Shown here: positions 33,254 through 42,676 of the stretch, piece by piece
How the letters are laid out: every line of letters starts with the position of its first letter
Numbering within the stretch: the first letter of the stretch is position 1
Source of the DNA: JBNKHH01 sp050290245
GTDB lineage: Bacteria > Pseudomonadota > Alphaproteobacteria > Rhodobacterales > Rhodobacteraceae
Assembly (NCBI GenBank): GCA_050290245.1
Contig: JBNKHH010000059.1
Coordinates: forward strand, 71,605-135,604
Direction: 5' to 3'
Length of the DNA: 64,000 nucleotides
Made by a program: the position numbers and the translations under genes
Notes under the pieces: model-generated
The model's input: the letters and a program-made list of their open reading frames with translations, nothing else
Database searches by the model: none
Told to the model about the DNA's origin: nothing

Positions 33254-34669
33254 ATGATCCCGGTTCGCGGGGTGACCGGAGCGCGGATTGTCGTGCTGGG
33301 CTTGGGCCGCAGCGGCTTGTCGGCCGCCCGAGCCTTGCAGGCGGGCGGGGCAGAACCGCTGTGCTGGGATGACAGCATCGAGGCACGCACGACGGCTGAA
33401 GCCCAGGGATTTGCGATACACGACCTGTCGCGCCGAGAAGCCTGGGACGGCGTGTCCGCTATGATCGTCAGCCCCGGCATCCCGCATCTTTATCCCGAGC
33501 CGAACAAATGGATTGCGCGGGCGATCGACGCAGGTGTGCCCATAGACAACGATATCGGTCTGTTCTTTCGTTCGCTCGCAACAGCGGAGTGGGACCGTTT
33601 CGACGTGACACCAAAGGTGGTCGCGGTGACCGGGTCGAATGGGAAATCGACGACATCTGCACTGATCCACCATTGCCTTGAGACTTCTGGACGCGAGAGC
33701 CAACTCGCGGGCAACATCGGTCGAGGCGTTCTGGACATTGATCCCCCGGGCGAAGGTGGCGTTGTTGTGCTGGAACTGTCGTCCTATCAAACCGATCTTG
33801 CGCGCGCGCTCACGCCCGACGTTGCTGTCTTCACCAATCTTTCGCCTGACCACCTTGATCGGCACGGCGGGATTGGGGGCTATTTTGCCGCCAAGCGTCG
33901 GTTGTTTGCCGAGGGCGGTCCAGACCGCGCCGTGATCGGGGTGGACGAAATCGAAGGGCGACATCTGGCCAACCAACTGTCGGAAGGTCCGGCGGACGAC
34001 CGGGTGATCCGCATTTCGGCATCGGGCAAACTGGATGGACCTGGCTGGTCAGTCTCCATGCGCAAGGGGTTTTTGTCAGAAACGCGCAAGGGTCGCCAGG
34101 TCGCGTCTTTCGATTTGCGCGGCGTAACGGGTCTGCCCGGTCGCCATAATCACCAGAACGCTTGCGCGGCCTATGCTGCCCTGCGGTCCTTGGGGCTGGC
34201 TCCCAAACAGATCGAGGCCGCTTTCCACAGTTTCCAGGGCTTGCCGCACAGGTCTCAGGTCATCGGCGAAAAGGACGGTGTGCTTTTCGTCAATGACTCA
34301 AAGGCCACCAACGTCGACGCCGCCGCATGTGCATTGGACGCCTTCGACAAGGTCAGATGGATCGTTGGTGGTCAGGTCAAGGAAGGCGGGCTTGGCGCGC
34401 TGAAGCCCCAGTTCGGCCACGTTGTCAAAGCCTATGTCATCGGGCGGCATGCGCGGGAAAATGCGCTCGACATCGCCGAGCTTGATCATGAGGTCTGCGA
34501 AACCATGTCAGCCGCCGTCGCCCGCGCCTCGTCCGAGGCGCAGGCCGGCGAAACTATCCTGCTGGCACCCGCGGCGGCCAGCTTCGATCAGTACGACAAT
34601 TTCGAAAAGCGCGGCGAGGATTTTATGGCAGAAGTCGCCAAGGTCTTGGGCATGAAACCAGTCGCATAA
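33254..34669 (+). CDS. murD: UDP-MurNAc-L-alanine:D-glutamate ligase MurD
   Basis: A 471-residue Mur ligase that adds D-Glu. An N-terminal Rossmann-like VVLGLGRSGLSAARAL, the ATP loop GSNGKSTTSAL (about residues 125-135), ELSSYQTD and the C-terminal FVNDSKATNVDAAA identify it. The start ATG at 33254 fits the family; a longer frame from 33083 runs through the previous gene. The dcw cluster ends here: the next gene is convergent, with ten bases between stops. Confidence 0.95.
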   Translation: MIPVRGVTGARIVVLGLGRSGLSAARALQAGGAEPLCWDDSIEARTTAEAQGFAIHDLSRREAWDGVSAMIVSPGIPHLYPEPNKWIARAIDAGVPIDNDIGLFFRSLATAEWDRFDVTPKVVAVTGSNGKSTTSALIHHCLETSGRESQLAGNIGRGVLDIDPPGEGGVVVLELSSYQTDLARALTPDVAVFTNLSPDHLDRHGGIGGYFAAKRRLFAEGGPDRAVIGVDEIEGRHLANQLSEGPADDRVIRISASGKLDGPGWSVSMRKGFLSETRKGRQVASFDLRGVTGLPGRHNHQNACAAYAALRSLGLAPKQIEAAFHSFQGLPHRSQVIGEKDGVLFVNDSKATNVDAAACALDAFDKVRWIVGGQVKEGGLGALKPQFGHVVKAYVIGRHARENALDIAELDHEVCETMSAAVARASSEAQAGETILLAPAAASFDQYDNFEKRGEDFMAEVAKVLGMKPVA

Positions 34670-34679
34670 TGACAGGCGG

Positions 34680-35720
34680 CTAGCGCAACTGGCAGACCGA
34701 AGACAAACCCGGTGCCACCCCAAGTTCTTCCAGTGCGGCCACTACCTCACTCACAGCTTCGCGCAGTTGATCAGGAGTTTCGACTGCTTCGCCATCGACA
34801 AGGGGCGTCAGAATGGTGCGTGTTTCCTCGGCAAAAGCCTCGGCCGCACGGATCATCTCTTCCAAGACATGCCGTGGCGCCGGCGATCGTGCCACGTCGA
34901 GAATCCAGCGAATGCTATGGAAATGTTGACGTCCCGCCGCGATCTCTTCTGGAAGCGCATAACCCAGGTGCTGATCGTCGACCTCGACCCAGATCAGATG
35001 GTCGGTCTGCCGCGTCGGGTCGGGCCACTGAAAGCAATCCATGTCGCCCCAGCGGAACCCGGTGCGGTGCAGCGTGTTCCATACCTGTTTGCCGTCCATC
35101 GCCTCGTCACCTGGCAAGGTCGCGATGATCTCAACATTCTCGGGCGTGATGTTTTTGATCGCGTCGGCCTTCGCGATCTGCACTGCAAGGGCGTCGGTAT
35201 CCAGCTCGGGTATGGCAAAGCTGCAGGGCATCGCATCAAGACAGGTGCGCAAAGAGGCGATTCCCGCGCGCACCGTGTCGACGCCGACCCGGGCGCGGCC
35301 CAGATCCCAGGCGGCAATCAGACTTTTCCCCCGACTTTGGGCTCCAGCAGATGACAGAAAGAAGGTCCGACCTTCCGGTGCTTCAAAATAAAATGTCGGG
35401 CGCAGATCAACATCTTTCAATCCCGACTCAAGAGCCTCGCGCAGCAGCCCTACTTCAAATGGAGCATCAGCCAGGCAGGCGACGGAGCATTCGGCGACGG
35501 GGTCGGGGCCATAGTCGCGCTCGCCCACATTGCCCGCTTCTATCGGCAAGGTCACCGGCGGCGCTGCCAGAGTCACGAGCGGCGGCAATACTCCGGTTCC
35601 GGGTATCGCGGCTTCCGCGCGGTTTGTGCTTTCAGACGCCGTAGCTTCGTAGATGGGTTGATGGGTCCCGCTCGGCGGCTCCGTTTTGCCACCGATTAGT
35701 CGCGAGAGCCACGACCGCAC
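34680..35720 (-). CDS. Protein with a ZipA-like C-terminal region
   Basis: A 346-residue cytosolic protein without a membrane helix. Residues about 200-346 contain DGKQVWNTLHRTGFRWGDMD and, near the end, IRAAEAFAEE ... TPDQLREAVSEV. The order and spacing recall the FtsZ-binding domain of ZipA (AGF-x-GDM, a strand-rich middle, a helix of small residues, then TPQ-x-LRE). ZipA itself is known from Gammaproteobacteria. The first 90 residues are low complexity and proline-rich. The start GTG shares one base with the transaldolase stop. It converges on murD. The family assignment is a reading, not a search result; an unrelated function is possible. Confidence 0.5.
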   Translation of the reverse strand: MRSWLSRLIGGKTEPPSGTHQPIYEATASESTNRAEAAIPGTGVLPPLVTLAAPPVTLPIEAGNVGERDYGPDPVAECSVACLADAPFEVGLLREALESGLKDVDLRPTFYFEAPEGRTFFLSSAGAQSRGKSLIAAWDLGRARVGVDTVRAGIASLRTCLDAMPCSFAIPELDTDALAVQIAKADAIKNITPENVEIIATLPGDEAMDGKQVWNTLHRTGFRWGDMDCFQWPDPTRQTDHLIWVEVDDQHLGYALPEEIAAGRQHFHSIRWILDVARSPAPRHVLEEMIRAAEAFAEETRTILTPLVDGEAVETPDQLREAVSEVVAALEELGVAPGLSSVCQLR

Positions 35721-36373
35721 TAGAGAATTTTCTGGCCCGTCGAGGCCCAGTCTTTCAAGAAGCCATCCAATCCCTTGTCCGTCAGGACGTGGTTCGCCAT
35801 CGACTTGATCACGGCCGGGGGAGCGGTCGCGACGTCCGCGCCAATCTTGGCGGCTTCACTCATGTGATTTGCCGACCGGATCGAGGCTGCGAGAATCTGA
35901 GTTTCGAACCCATAGTTGTCATAGATCTCGCGGATGTCGGCGATCAGGTCCATGCCGTCGATGTTGAGGTCATCCAAACGACCGATGAATGGCGAGATGA
36001 ACGTCGCCCCCGCCTTGGCAGCCAGCAAAGCCTGGTTGGCCGAGAAACACAGTGTGACGTTGACCATGCGGCCTTCGCCGGTCAACGTCTTGCAGGCCTT
36101 CAGACCGGCCCAGGTCAGCGGCACCTTGATGGCGATGTTCTCGGCGATCTTGGCCAGTTCACGACCTTCAGCGATCATGCCGTCGGCGTCCAGTGCGATC
36201 GTCTCGGCGCTGACCGGGCCGTCAACCATGTCGCAAATCTCTTTGGTGACTTCCTTGATGTCGCGACCGGATTTCATGATCAGAGAAGGGTTCGTGGTTA
36301 CGCCGTCGACCATTCCCAACTCGTTCAGTTCGTGGATGGCATCGGTGTCGGCGGTGTCGACGAAGAATTTCAT
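35720..36373 (-). CDS. tal: Transaldolase (small TalC/FSA-like type)
   Basis: A 217-residue TIM-barrel aldolase. The Schiff-base lysine is K83 (IKVPLT); D6 and T26-T-N28 are also in place. Fructose-6-phosphate aldolase has a Tyr where this protein has F129 (ISPFIGRLDD); Phe there is the mark of transaldolase, so the pentose-phosphate role is preferred. The stop overlaps the start of the ZipA-like gene by one base, so they share a transcript. It is divergent from priA. Confidence 0.9.
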   Translation of the reverse strand: MKFFVDTADTDAIHELNELGMVDGVTTNPSLIMKSGRDIKEVTKEICDMVDGPVSAETIALDADGMIAEGRELAKIAENIAIKVPLTWAGLKACKTLTGEGRMVNVTLCFSANQALLAAKAGATFISPFIGRLDDLNIDGMDLIADIREIYDNYGFETQILAASIRSANHMSEAAKIGADVATAPPAVIKSMANHVLTDKGLDGFLKDWASTGQKIL

Positions 36374-36475
36374 TGCGGGCCTCTCTGGTGCAGGAGTGGA
36401 GTTTCATGGCACTGATAACGCAGACAGGCTTGGGGCAGAAGCCCGAAAAGAAACTCATGCGGGCAGGGCGAAGAA

Positions 36476-38668
36476 GTGATCCGGCATTTTGATGAAGGCG
36501 AACTGATTTCGGTGCTGACGACGCAGCCCCTTGATCGCGCGCTGGATTACAAAGCGCCGGCCGGCGGGTGTTTCGAGGGAGCGTTCGTCGAGGTGCCTCT
36601 CGGGCCGCGCAAGGTTCTGGGGGTTGTTTGGGGTGAGGGTGAGGGCGGCTACGACCTTGCCAAGGTACGATCGGTCATCCGGGTTCTGGACGCGGTGCCG
36701 ATGCGCGAGACCATGCGCAGCTTCCTGGTGCGTGCTGCGGAGTATACCCTGACCCCGATGCCGGCAATGTTGCGCCTGGCGACACGTTCGCCCGGCCTGG
36801 GGGACTCACCGGCCATGCGCACGATATACCGGCGCGGCAGCCGTGAAGCCCCGGATCGCTGGACCGATGCGCGTCGGAAGATCGTGGCGGTTCTGGAAGA
36901 CTACGGCGGTCTTGCATTTACTCTGGGCGAGTTGGCCGAAATGGCCGGTGTCTCCACCAGCGTGGTCAAGGGCCTCGTGAAACAAGGCGTCGTCGCCGAA
37001 GAGGCAAGTCCCCGCGATCTCCCCTATCCAAGACTTGAGCCAGGCGAGGCACCGCGCCCGCTAACCCCTGAGCAACAAACGGCAGCAGACACACTGATCG
37101 CCGGTCTCGATGCCCACAGGTACGGCACCACGCTGTTGAAAGGTGTGACTGGCTCGGGAAAGACCGAGGTTTATCTCGAAGCAGTGGCTGCCTGCCTGCG
37201 GCACGGGCGGCAAGCTTTGGTTCTCCTGCCCGAAATCGCGCTGACGGGAGAGTTCCTGTCTCGCGTCCAGGCGCGATTTGGAGCCAGCCCGGTGGAATGG
37301 CATTCGGGCGTTACCCTGACCGAACGCCGCCGGGCCTGGCGCATGGTGGGCGAGGGGAATGCTCAATTGGTCGTGGGCGCGCGATCGGCGTTGTTTCTGC
37401 CTTTCGCCGATTTGGGCCTGATCGTTGTCGATGAAGAGCATGATACGTCCTACAAGCAGGAAGACGGCGTTCTTTACAACGCGCGTGACATGGCTGTTCT
37501 CAGGGCGTCACTGGAAAGGGCGCAGGTCGTGTTGGCATCGGCGACCCCTTCTCTCGAAAGCTGGGCAAATGCCGATGCTGGCAAATATGCGCGCGTGACC
37601 CTTTCGACCCGGTTCGGGGACGCAGTCCTTCCCAAGATGGCAGCGATTGACATGCGCAGCGAGGACCTGCCCGCGAGCCGGTGGATCTCCGACACCCTGG
37701 CGGGGGAAGTCCGCCAGCGGATCGTGGCGGGCGAGCAGTCGTTGATCTTCCTCAATCGCCGGGGCTATGCGCCTGTCACCATCTGCCGGGCCTGCGGACA
37801 CCAGATCGGCTGCGACCATTGCGACGCGCGCATGGTCGAACATCGTTTTCAAAAGCGGTTGGTTTGCCACCAATGCGGGGAAACCAAGCCCATCCCCAAG
37901 GCCTGTCCGTCGTGCGGCGCCGAAGACCGCCTGGCCCCAGTAGGGCCCGGCGTTGAAAGGATCGCGGAAGAGGTAAAAGCCCTGTTTCCCGAGGCCCGCG
38001 TCGCCGTTCTCTCATCCGATCTGTTCGGTTCCGCCCGCGCCCTGAAAGAGCAAATCGAGATGATCGCGAGTGGAGGCGCTGACATCATCATCGGTACGCA
38101 GATTGTCGCGAAAGGACACAATTTTCCGCTGTTGACGTTGGTTGGTGTGATCGACGCTGACCTCGGGCTGCAGGGCTCGGACCTGCGTGCAGCAGAACGC
38201 ACGTTTCAACTTATGCGGCAGGTCACCGGGCGCGCAGGCCGGGTGGAAAAGCCGGGCGAAGCGCTTTTGCAGACCTACCAGCCGGAACACCCGGTGATCC
38301 GCGCCATTCTGTCGGGGGACGAAGAGGATTTCTGGCGTGCGGAAGCCGCGGAGCGCAGACAAAGCGGTGTGCCTCCGTACGGTCGCATGGCAGGTGTCGT
38401 GATTTCGTCTTCGGATATTCAGCAGGTGTTCGACGTGGGAAAAGCCCTGGCCTCGCGCACGGCACCGCTCACACGGATCGGTGCGCAGGTATATGGCCCG
38501 GCAGCCGCGCCGATTGCACGTATTCGCGGACGGCATCGGGTCAGGATGCTGGTGAAGGCCGACAAGTCCGCGCCATTGCAGCCAGCCCTTGTCGATTGGG
38601 TCGGGCAGATCAAACTACCGAACGGCGTGCGCCTGTCCATCGACATTGACCCGCAGAGCTTTTACTGA
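36476..38668 (+). CDS. priA: Primosomal protein N' (replication restart helicase PriA)
   Basis: A 730-residue 3'-5' helicase. The N-terminal 3'-DNA-binding domain (about residues 10-105) is followed by the Walker A GVTGSGKT (223-230), DEEHD (Walker B), and zinc-binding pairs CRACGHQIGCDHCD and CHQCGE...CPSCG (about residues 438-483). GTQIVAKGHNFP and QVTGRAGR are helicase motifs V and VI. The start is GTG. PriA reloads DnaB at stalled forks. The length is normal. Confidence 0.95.
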   Translation: MIRHFDEGELISVLTTQPLDRALDYKAPAGGCFEGAFVEVPLGPRKVLGVVWGEGEGGYDLAKVRSVIRVLDAVPMRETMRSFLVRAAEYTLTPMPAMLRLATRSPGLGDSPAMRTIYRRGSREAPDRWTDARRKIVAVLEDYGGLAFTLGELAEMAGVSTSVVKGLVKQGVVAEEASPRDLPYPRLEPGEAPRPLTPEQQTAADTLIAGLDAHRYGTTLLKGVTGSGKTEVYLEAVAACLRHGRQALVLLPEIALTGEFLSRVQARFGASPVEWHSGVTLTERRRAWRMVGEGNAQLVVGARSALFLPFADLGLIVVDEEHDTSYKQEDGVLYNARDMAVLRASLERAQVVLASATPSLESWANADAGKYARVTLSTRFGDAVLPKMAAIDMRSEDLPASRWISDTLAGEVRQRIVAGEQSLIFLNRRGYAPVTICRACGHQIGCDHCDARMVEHRFQKRLVCHQCGETKPIPKACPSCGAEDRLAPVGPGVERIAEEVKALFPEARVAVLSSDLFGSARALKEQIEMIASGGADIIIGTQIVAKGHNFPLLTLVGVIDADLGLQGSDLRAAERTFQLMRQVTGRAGRVEKPGEALLQTYQPEHPVIRAILSGDEEDFWRAEAAERRQSGVPPYGRMAGVVISSSDIQQVFDVGKALASRTAPLTRIGAQVYGPAAAPIARIRGRHRVRMLVKADKSAPLQPALVDWVGQIKLPNGVRLSIDIDPQSFY

Positions 38669-38700
38669 GCCGTTCGCAATGCCTGCGTCAGAGCAGGCTG

Positions 38701-39960
38701 GTGCACATTTTCAAAAGGGCGTACTGCACGGAAATGGCTGTAATTGATCTGAACCATGCTTCGGCGCTGCCTATTTGGCGCAGGCCTGTGACGCTGTTGA
38801 TCCTGATGGCGATCGCAATGCCTCTGGCATTCTCGACGTGGTCGGCGCTCTTGAACAACTTTGTGATCGAACGTGCCGGGTTCACGGGCGTTGAAATCGG
38901 CTGGCTGCACACAGTGCGTGAAATCCCGGGGTTTCTAGCGATCACACTTATCCCCATCCTGGTTATCCTGAGAGAGCAACTCCTGGCTCTCTTGGCCCTG
39001 CTGACCCTCGGCATAGCGACGGCCATCACAGCCTGGTTTCCCACCTTTGGTGGCTTGCTGTTTGTGACTCTTCTTTCTTCGATCGGGTTCCACTTTTTTG
39101 AAGCCATTTCGCAGTCACTCCAACTCCAATGGTTGCCCAAGGATCGTGCGCCGCAGATTTTGGGATGGCTGGTCGCGATCGGGTCGGGGGCATCGCTGCT
39201 GTCATACGGACTACTTGTCGCGACTTGGGACCTTTTTGATCTCAGCTATGGCACGGTCTATCTTGTCGCGGGTGGGAGCTGCAGCCTGATCGCGCTGTAC
39301 TGTATGGCGGTTTTCCCGCATTTCGAGGCCGAAGAGCAAACCAAGAAATTGGTCCTTCGCCGTCGATACTGGCTGTACTATGCACTGCGCTTCATGGCGG
39401 GCGCGCGTCGCCAGATCTTTGTCGTTTTTGCGGCGTTCATGATGGTGGAGCGTTTCGGGTTTGAGGTCCATGAAATCACGGCACTTTTCCTGATCAACTT
39501 TGTCGTCAACATGCTGCTTGCTCCGCTGATGGGGAAAGGCGTCGCCAAATGGGGCGAACGCAATGTGCTTGTGTTTGAATACACCGGGTTGATTCTGGTG
39601 TTCCTGGCATACGGCGGCATTTACTATTTCGGTTGGGGTGTGGTCCTTGCCGCAGTTCTCTACGTGATTGACCACCTGTTTTTCGCGCTGGCCTTCGCGA
39701 CCAAGACCTATTTTCAAAAGATAGCCGATCCGAGGGATATTGCGCCGACTGCAGCGGTGTCCTTTACCATCAATCACATTGCTGCGGTGTTTCTGCCGGC
39801 ACTGCTTGGATACTTTTGGATTGCGTCGCCCGGCGGGGTTTTCGTTCTCGCGGCGGCAATGGCCGCCATCTCGCTTGGCCTGGCGTGTCTCGTCCCGCGG
39901 CACCCGGCGCCTGGAAATGAAACGATCTTCTCGGGTGCGGCATCGCCGATCATCGACTGA
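38701..39960 (+). CDS. MFS transporter
   Basis: A 419-residue protein with twelve hydrophobic helices and a central loop (about residues 205-225, FEAEEQTKKLVLRRRY), the layout of the major facilitator superfamily. I recognise no subfamily signature. The start is uncertain: GTG 38701 follows AGCAGG, and an in-frame ATG lies at 38734. Substrate unknown. It stands 33 bases after priA, possibly read from the same promoter. Confidence 0.8.
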   Translation: MHIFKRAYCTEMAVIDLNHASALPIWRRPVTLLILMAIAMPLAFSTWSALLNNFVIERAGFTGVEIGWLHTVREIPGFLAITLIPILVILREQLLALLALLTLGIATAITAWFPTFGGLLFVTLLSSIGFHFFEAISQSLQLQWLPKDRAPQILGWLVAIGSGASLLSYGLLVATWDLFDLSYGTVYLVAGGSCSLIALYCMAVFPHFEAEEQTKKLVLRRRYWLYYALRFMAGARRQIFVVFAAFMMVERFGFEVHEITALFLINFVVNMLLAPLMGKGVAKWGERNVLVFEYTGLILVFLAYGGIYYFGWGVVLAAVLYVIDHLFFALAFATKTYFQKIADPRDIAPTAAVSFTINHIAAVFLPALLGYFWIASPGGVFVLAAAMAAISLGLACLVPRHPAPGNETIFSGAASPIID

Positions 39961-40059
39961 CTTCTCAGGGAATGCACACAGATGCCAATCGCGTGACCGG
40001 GAGTGGGCATATGTCTTGAACCGCCCTATATCTTGTCGGCGAAAAGGGGAGCAAAGCGG

Positions 40060-40722
40060 ATGTTCAACCTGTTTAAGAAAAAGACCGAGATGGTTGCGGC
40101 TGGCGATGCGTTGCCGGGGCGGGCGACAGCAATTCCAACGGCAGAAAGCCATTTTGTCTTTGGCCGCACTTTGGGAGCCGAGGTGCCGGACGGATTTGAC
40201 GTCGCCATTTTTGGCATGGGATGCTTCTGGGGGGTGGAACGGCTGTTCTGGAAATTGGACGGCGTATGGCTGACAATGGTCGGGTATGCGGGTGGGTTGA
40301 CGCCAAACCCGACGTACCAGGAGGTTTGCACGGGGCAAACGGGCCACAATGAGGTCGTTCGCGTTGTCTATGATCCCTCTGTAATTGCCTATCAGGACCT
40401 GCTGCGCGCGTTCTGGGAGGGCCACGACCCGACCCAGGGGATGCGGCAGGGCAACGATGTCGGCACTCAATACCGGTCGGGTATTTATTGGACGACGGAA
40501 GACCAGAGGGTCGCAGCGGAGTCGTCACGCGATGTTTTCTCGAAGAAACTGAGCGAGGCAGGTCTTGGCGAAATCACGACCGAGATCGTTCCAGCACCTG
40601 ATTTCTATTTTGCCGAGGATTATCACCAGCAGTACCTTGCCAAGAACCCGGGCGGATATTGCGGTCTCGGCGGCACCGGTGTGACCTGCCCGATCGGGAC
40701 CGGCGTGACTGCCTGTGCGTGA
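40060..40722 (+). CDS. msrA: Peptide-methionine (S)-S-oxide reductase
   Basis: A 220-residue MsrA with the catalytic C55 in GCFWGVE and the tail region EDYHQQYLAKNPGGYCGLGG, which carries a likely resolving cysteine; another is in TCPIG. It repairs oxidised methionine. The start ATG 40060 was chosen because MFNLFKKKTE follows a ribosome-like AAGCGG; there is no signal peptide. No msrB is adjacent. Confidence 0.92.
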   Translation: MFNLFKKKTEMVAAGDALPGRATAIPTAESHFVFGRTLGAEVPDGFDVAIFGMGCFWGVERLFWKLDGVWLTMVGYAGGLTPNPTYQEVCTGQTGHNEVVRVVYDPSVIAYQDLLRAFWEGHDPTQGMRQGNDVGTQYRSGIYWTTEDQRVAAESSRDVFSKKLSEAGLGEITTEIVPAPDFYFAEDYHQQYLAKNPGGYCGLGGTGVTCPIGTGVTACA

Positions 40723-40765
40723 GATGCCTTGACGACACCGCTTCGCGGCCTTAGGCGCGCGTGTT

Positions 40766-41641
40766 ATGAGTTCATGGACCGCATTGACGACACTGGCCGC
40801 AAAGGCCAAGGCTGAAGCGCTCGGCGAAGCGCTCGAAGTACTCGACCCGGCTCCGACGGGCGTCGGTGTATTCGAGGTCGAAGACGGCTCGGAGACCTGG
40901 GAAGTCGGAGCCTTTTTCACAGACGCCCCAGATGAGGTTGCACTGGCGCTTTTGGCGGCGGTGCACGGTGCCGCTGAATTCGCGGTATCCGAACTGCCCG
41001 ACACGGATTGGGTCGCCCATGTGCGCCGGGAACTGACACCAGTCGAGGCGGGGCGTTTTTTTGTCTACGGCAGCCATGACGCTGACAAAGTGCCGGGTGG
41101 GCGGATTGCCTTGTTGATCGAGGCTGCCATGGCTTTCGGAACCGGACACCACGGCACGACACTTGGCTGCCTGCGCGCCATTGACCGCCTGGCCAACGAA
41201 GGAGTCGTTCCGGAACGTGTCGCAGATGTCGGGTGTGGCACAGCGGTTCTTGCAATGGCGGCCGCGTCAATCTGGCCCGCGGACGTCATAGCATCCGATA
41301 TTGATCCGGTCGCCGTGGATGTAGCGCGTGCGAACCTGCGCGCAAACCGCATGGACAGTCGCGTAAAGACCGTGGAAGCCGTCGGCTTTGGCCATCCGGA
41401 GCTTTCAGGTCCGTTCGACCTGGTGCTGGCAAATATCCTCATGGGGCCGCTGGTCGACCTCGCCCCCGACATGGCGAAGGTGATGCCTTTGGGAGGCACA
41501 GCGGTCCTCAGTGGCATCCTGGTAGAACAAGCCGATACTGTGGCGCGCCACTATGAGAAATGCGGCTTCAATCTTGCCAATCGCGAGGACATTGTTGACT
41601 GGAGCACGCTTACTCTGACCCGAAATCAACAAGATTTCTAA
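40766..41641 (+). CDS. prmA: Ribosomal protein L11 methyltransferase
   Basis: A 291-residue methyltransferase that trimethylates ribosomal protein L11. The SAM-binding motif VADVGCGTAVLAMAAA is at about residues 151-166, preceded by AMAFGTGHHGTTLGCL, a PrmA hallmark, and followed by the catalytic-type LANILMGPLVDLAP. The N-terminal region is a small substrate domain. It follows msrA by 43 bases on the same strand. Confidence 0.92.
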   Translation: MSSWTALTTLAAKAKAEALGEALEVLDPAPTGVGVFEVEDGSETWEVGAFFTDAPDEVALALLAAVHGAAEFAVSELPDTDWVAHVRRELTPVEAGRFFVYGSHDADKVPGGRIALLIEAAMAFGTGHHGTTLGCLRAIDRLANEGVVPERVADVGCGTAVLAMAAASIWPADVIASDIDPVAVDVARANLRANRMDSRVKTVEAVGFGHPELSGPFDLVLANILMGPLVDLAPDMAKVMPLGGTAVLSGILVEQADTVARHYEKCGFNLANREDIVDWSTLTLTRNQQDF

Positions 41642-41743
41642 CTAATCCAAGTTTTTTCCGGCAGTTACGCCTTATTGATGCCACAAAGGCGCATTTAAAA
41701 AACAACAACGGTTATTAATGCCGTCTGTTGAAAGGCTGCCAAT

Positions 41744-42091
41744 ATGTCTGCTTCGCAGTTTGATGAATTTGATCGTCGGATGCGCCGGATAAGTCGGCGT
41801 CAGTCCAAGCTTTCCCATGGCTATGTGACGGCCGTGACCGATGACGGCATGGTCATTGCCAAGCCGAAGCGACGCGGAAACAAGGGCGCGTTGCGCGGCT
41901 TCGTGTTGATCGTAGCGGTTCTGATCCTGTTCAAGGGCTTCCTGCACGCGCAGTTGGGGGCCGTTGCTTATCAGGATCGCGTTGACGCGCTGACGGCCGG
42001 CTCGGTGGTCGAGCAGGCCGGTGGCTGGGTCATGACCGCCGATCCCCTGACGCTATGGCTGTCGGACACTCTCGGTTCCCTCGTGCGATAG
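41744..42091 (+). CDS. Small membrane protein of unknown function
   Basis: A 115-residue protein with a basic N-terminal half (RRMRRISRRQSKLSHGY, KPKRRGNKGALRG), one hydrophobic helix (about residues 52-68), and a C-terminal region that lies outside if the positive-inside rule holds. I recognise no family. It ends 48 bases before a strong bidirectional terminator. Confidence 0.65.
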   Translation: MSASQFDEFDRRMRRISRRQSKLSHGYVTAVTDDGMVIAKPKRRGNKGALRGFVLIVAVLILFKGFLHAQLGAVAYQDRVDALTAGSVVEQAGGWVMTADPLTLWLSDTLGSLVR

Positions 42092-42138
42092 GAATTTCGC
42101 CGGAGGCGTCCGGCTAATCTTTTTCGGTCGCACAAAAG

Positions 42139-42171
42139 AAAAGGCCGTGTCGCGGGACACGGCCTTTTTTT
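42139..42171. terminator. Bidirectional terminator
   Basis: AAAAGGCCGTGTC, a GCGG loop and GACACGGCCTTTT form a 13-bp stem with T-runs on both strands, serving the genes at 41744 (+) and 42188 (-). Confidence 0.93.
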
Positions 42172-42187
42172 AAGAAGGGCATGGAGT

Positions 42188-42379
42188 TCAGCGGAAGGCG
42201 TCGATGTCGCCACGCGACAGGCCGATATCATCCAGTTCATGCATTGACAGGCGCGACAGGATCGCGCGGGTGCGGCGGGCTTCGTTCCACGCCATCGCGC
42301 GCCCAGCAAGTTCCGAAACCGAATTCACGGCCCGGTAGGTTGCACTGGCGCACCAGACGTCAAAAGCAGTATGTGTCAT
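42188..42379 (-). CDS. DUF1127 small protein
   Basis: A small protein of 63 residues from the ATG at 42379 (66 from 42388). The C-terminal half RTRAILSRLSMHELDDIGLSRGDI is the DUF1127 core, an Arg-rich helix then a DIGLSRxDI motif. I preferred 42379 because AAGG lies nine bases before it but touches the upstream ATG. In Rhodobacter, DUF1127 proteins such as CcaF1 bind RNA and take part in stress-linked RNA turnover; a similar role is inferred. Confidence 0.85.
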   Translation of the reverse strand: MTHTAFDVWCASATYRAVNSVSELAGRAMAWNEARRTRAILSRLSMHELDDIGLSRGDIDAFR

Positions 42380-42414
42380 GGCGTTCATCCTTGAAGGTCA
42401 ATTAGTCAGGTCCG

Positions 42415-42436
42415 CGGCATGTAGATGCCGTTTTTT
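42415..42436 (+). terminator. Possible short terminator on the + strand
   Basis: CGGCAT, a GTAG loop and ATGCCG followed by TTTTTT. No sense gene on this strand precedes it, so it would end an RNA antisense to the DUF1127 gene, or act as a leader hairpin of that gene on the other strand. Confidence 0.4.
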
Positions 42437-42624
42437 GATGCAGCAAGGCCGAAAACTGCATGTCTCGTATGCACTTTTTGCATGGATTCAAATTTCGGCT
42501 AACACGTTTCCAAAAAAGCAAAAAATCCGCGGCCAGCCTGTCGCATTCGGAGGTCGAAATGGCGTTTTTGGTCGAGGGTGTTGCGAAAGCGGAAAAAACG
42601 ACATGTCTAAAATTCTTGGAAGAT

Positions 42625-42639
42625 GTTCGCGTTTCGTGC
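42625..42639 (+). promoter_or_regulatory. Degenerate SOS box before ruvC
   Basis: GTTC (42625-42628), seven bases, then GTGC (42636-42639): one base off the LexA consensus, 38 bases upstream of the ruvC start. Confidence 0.4.
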
Positions 42640-42676
42640 TACTTCCGTCAAAAGGAAAATGAGCAGGTAGATTTCA

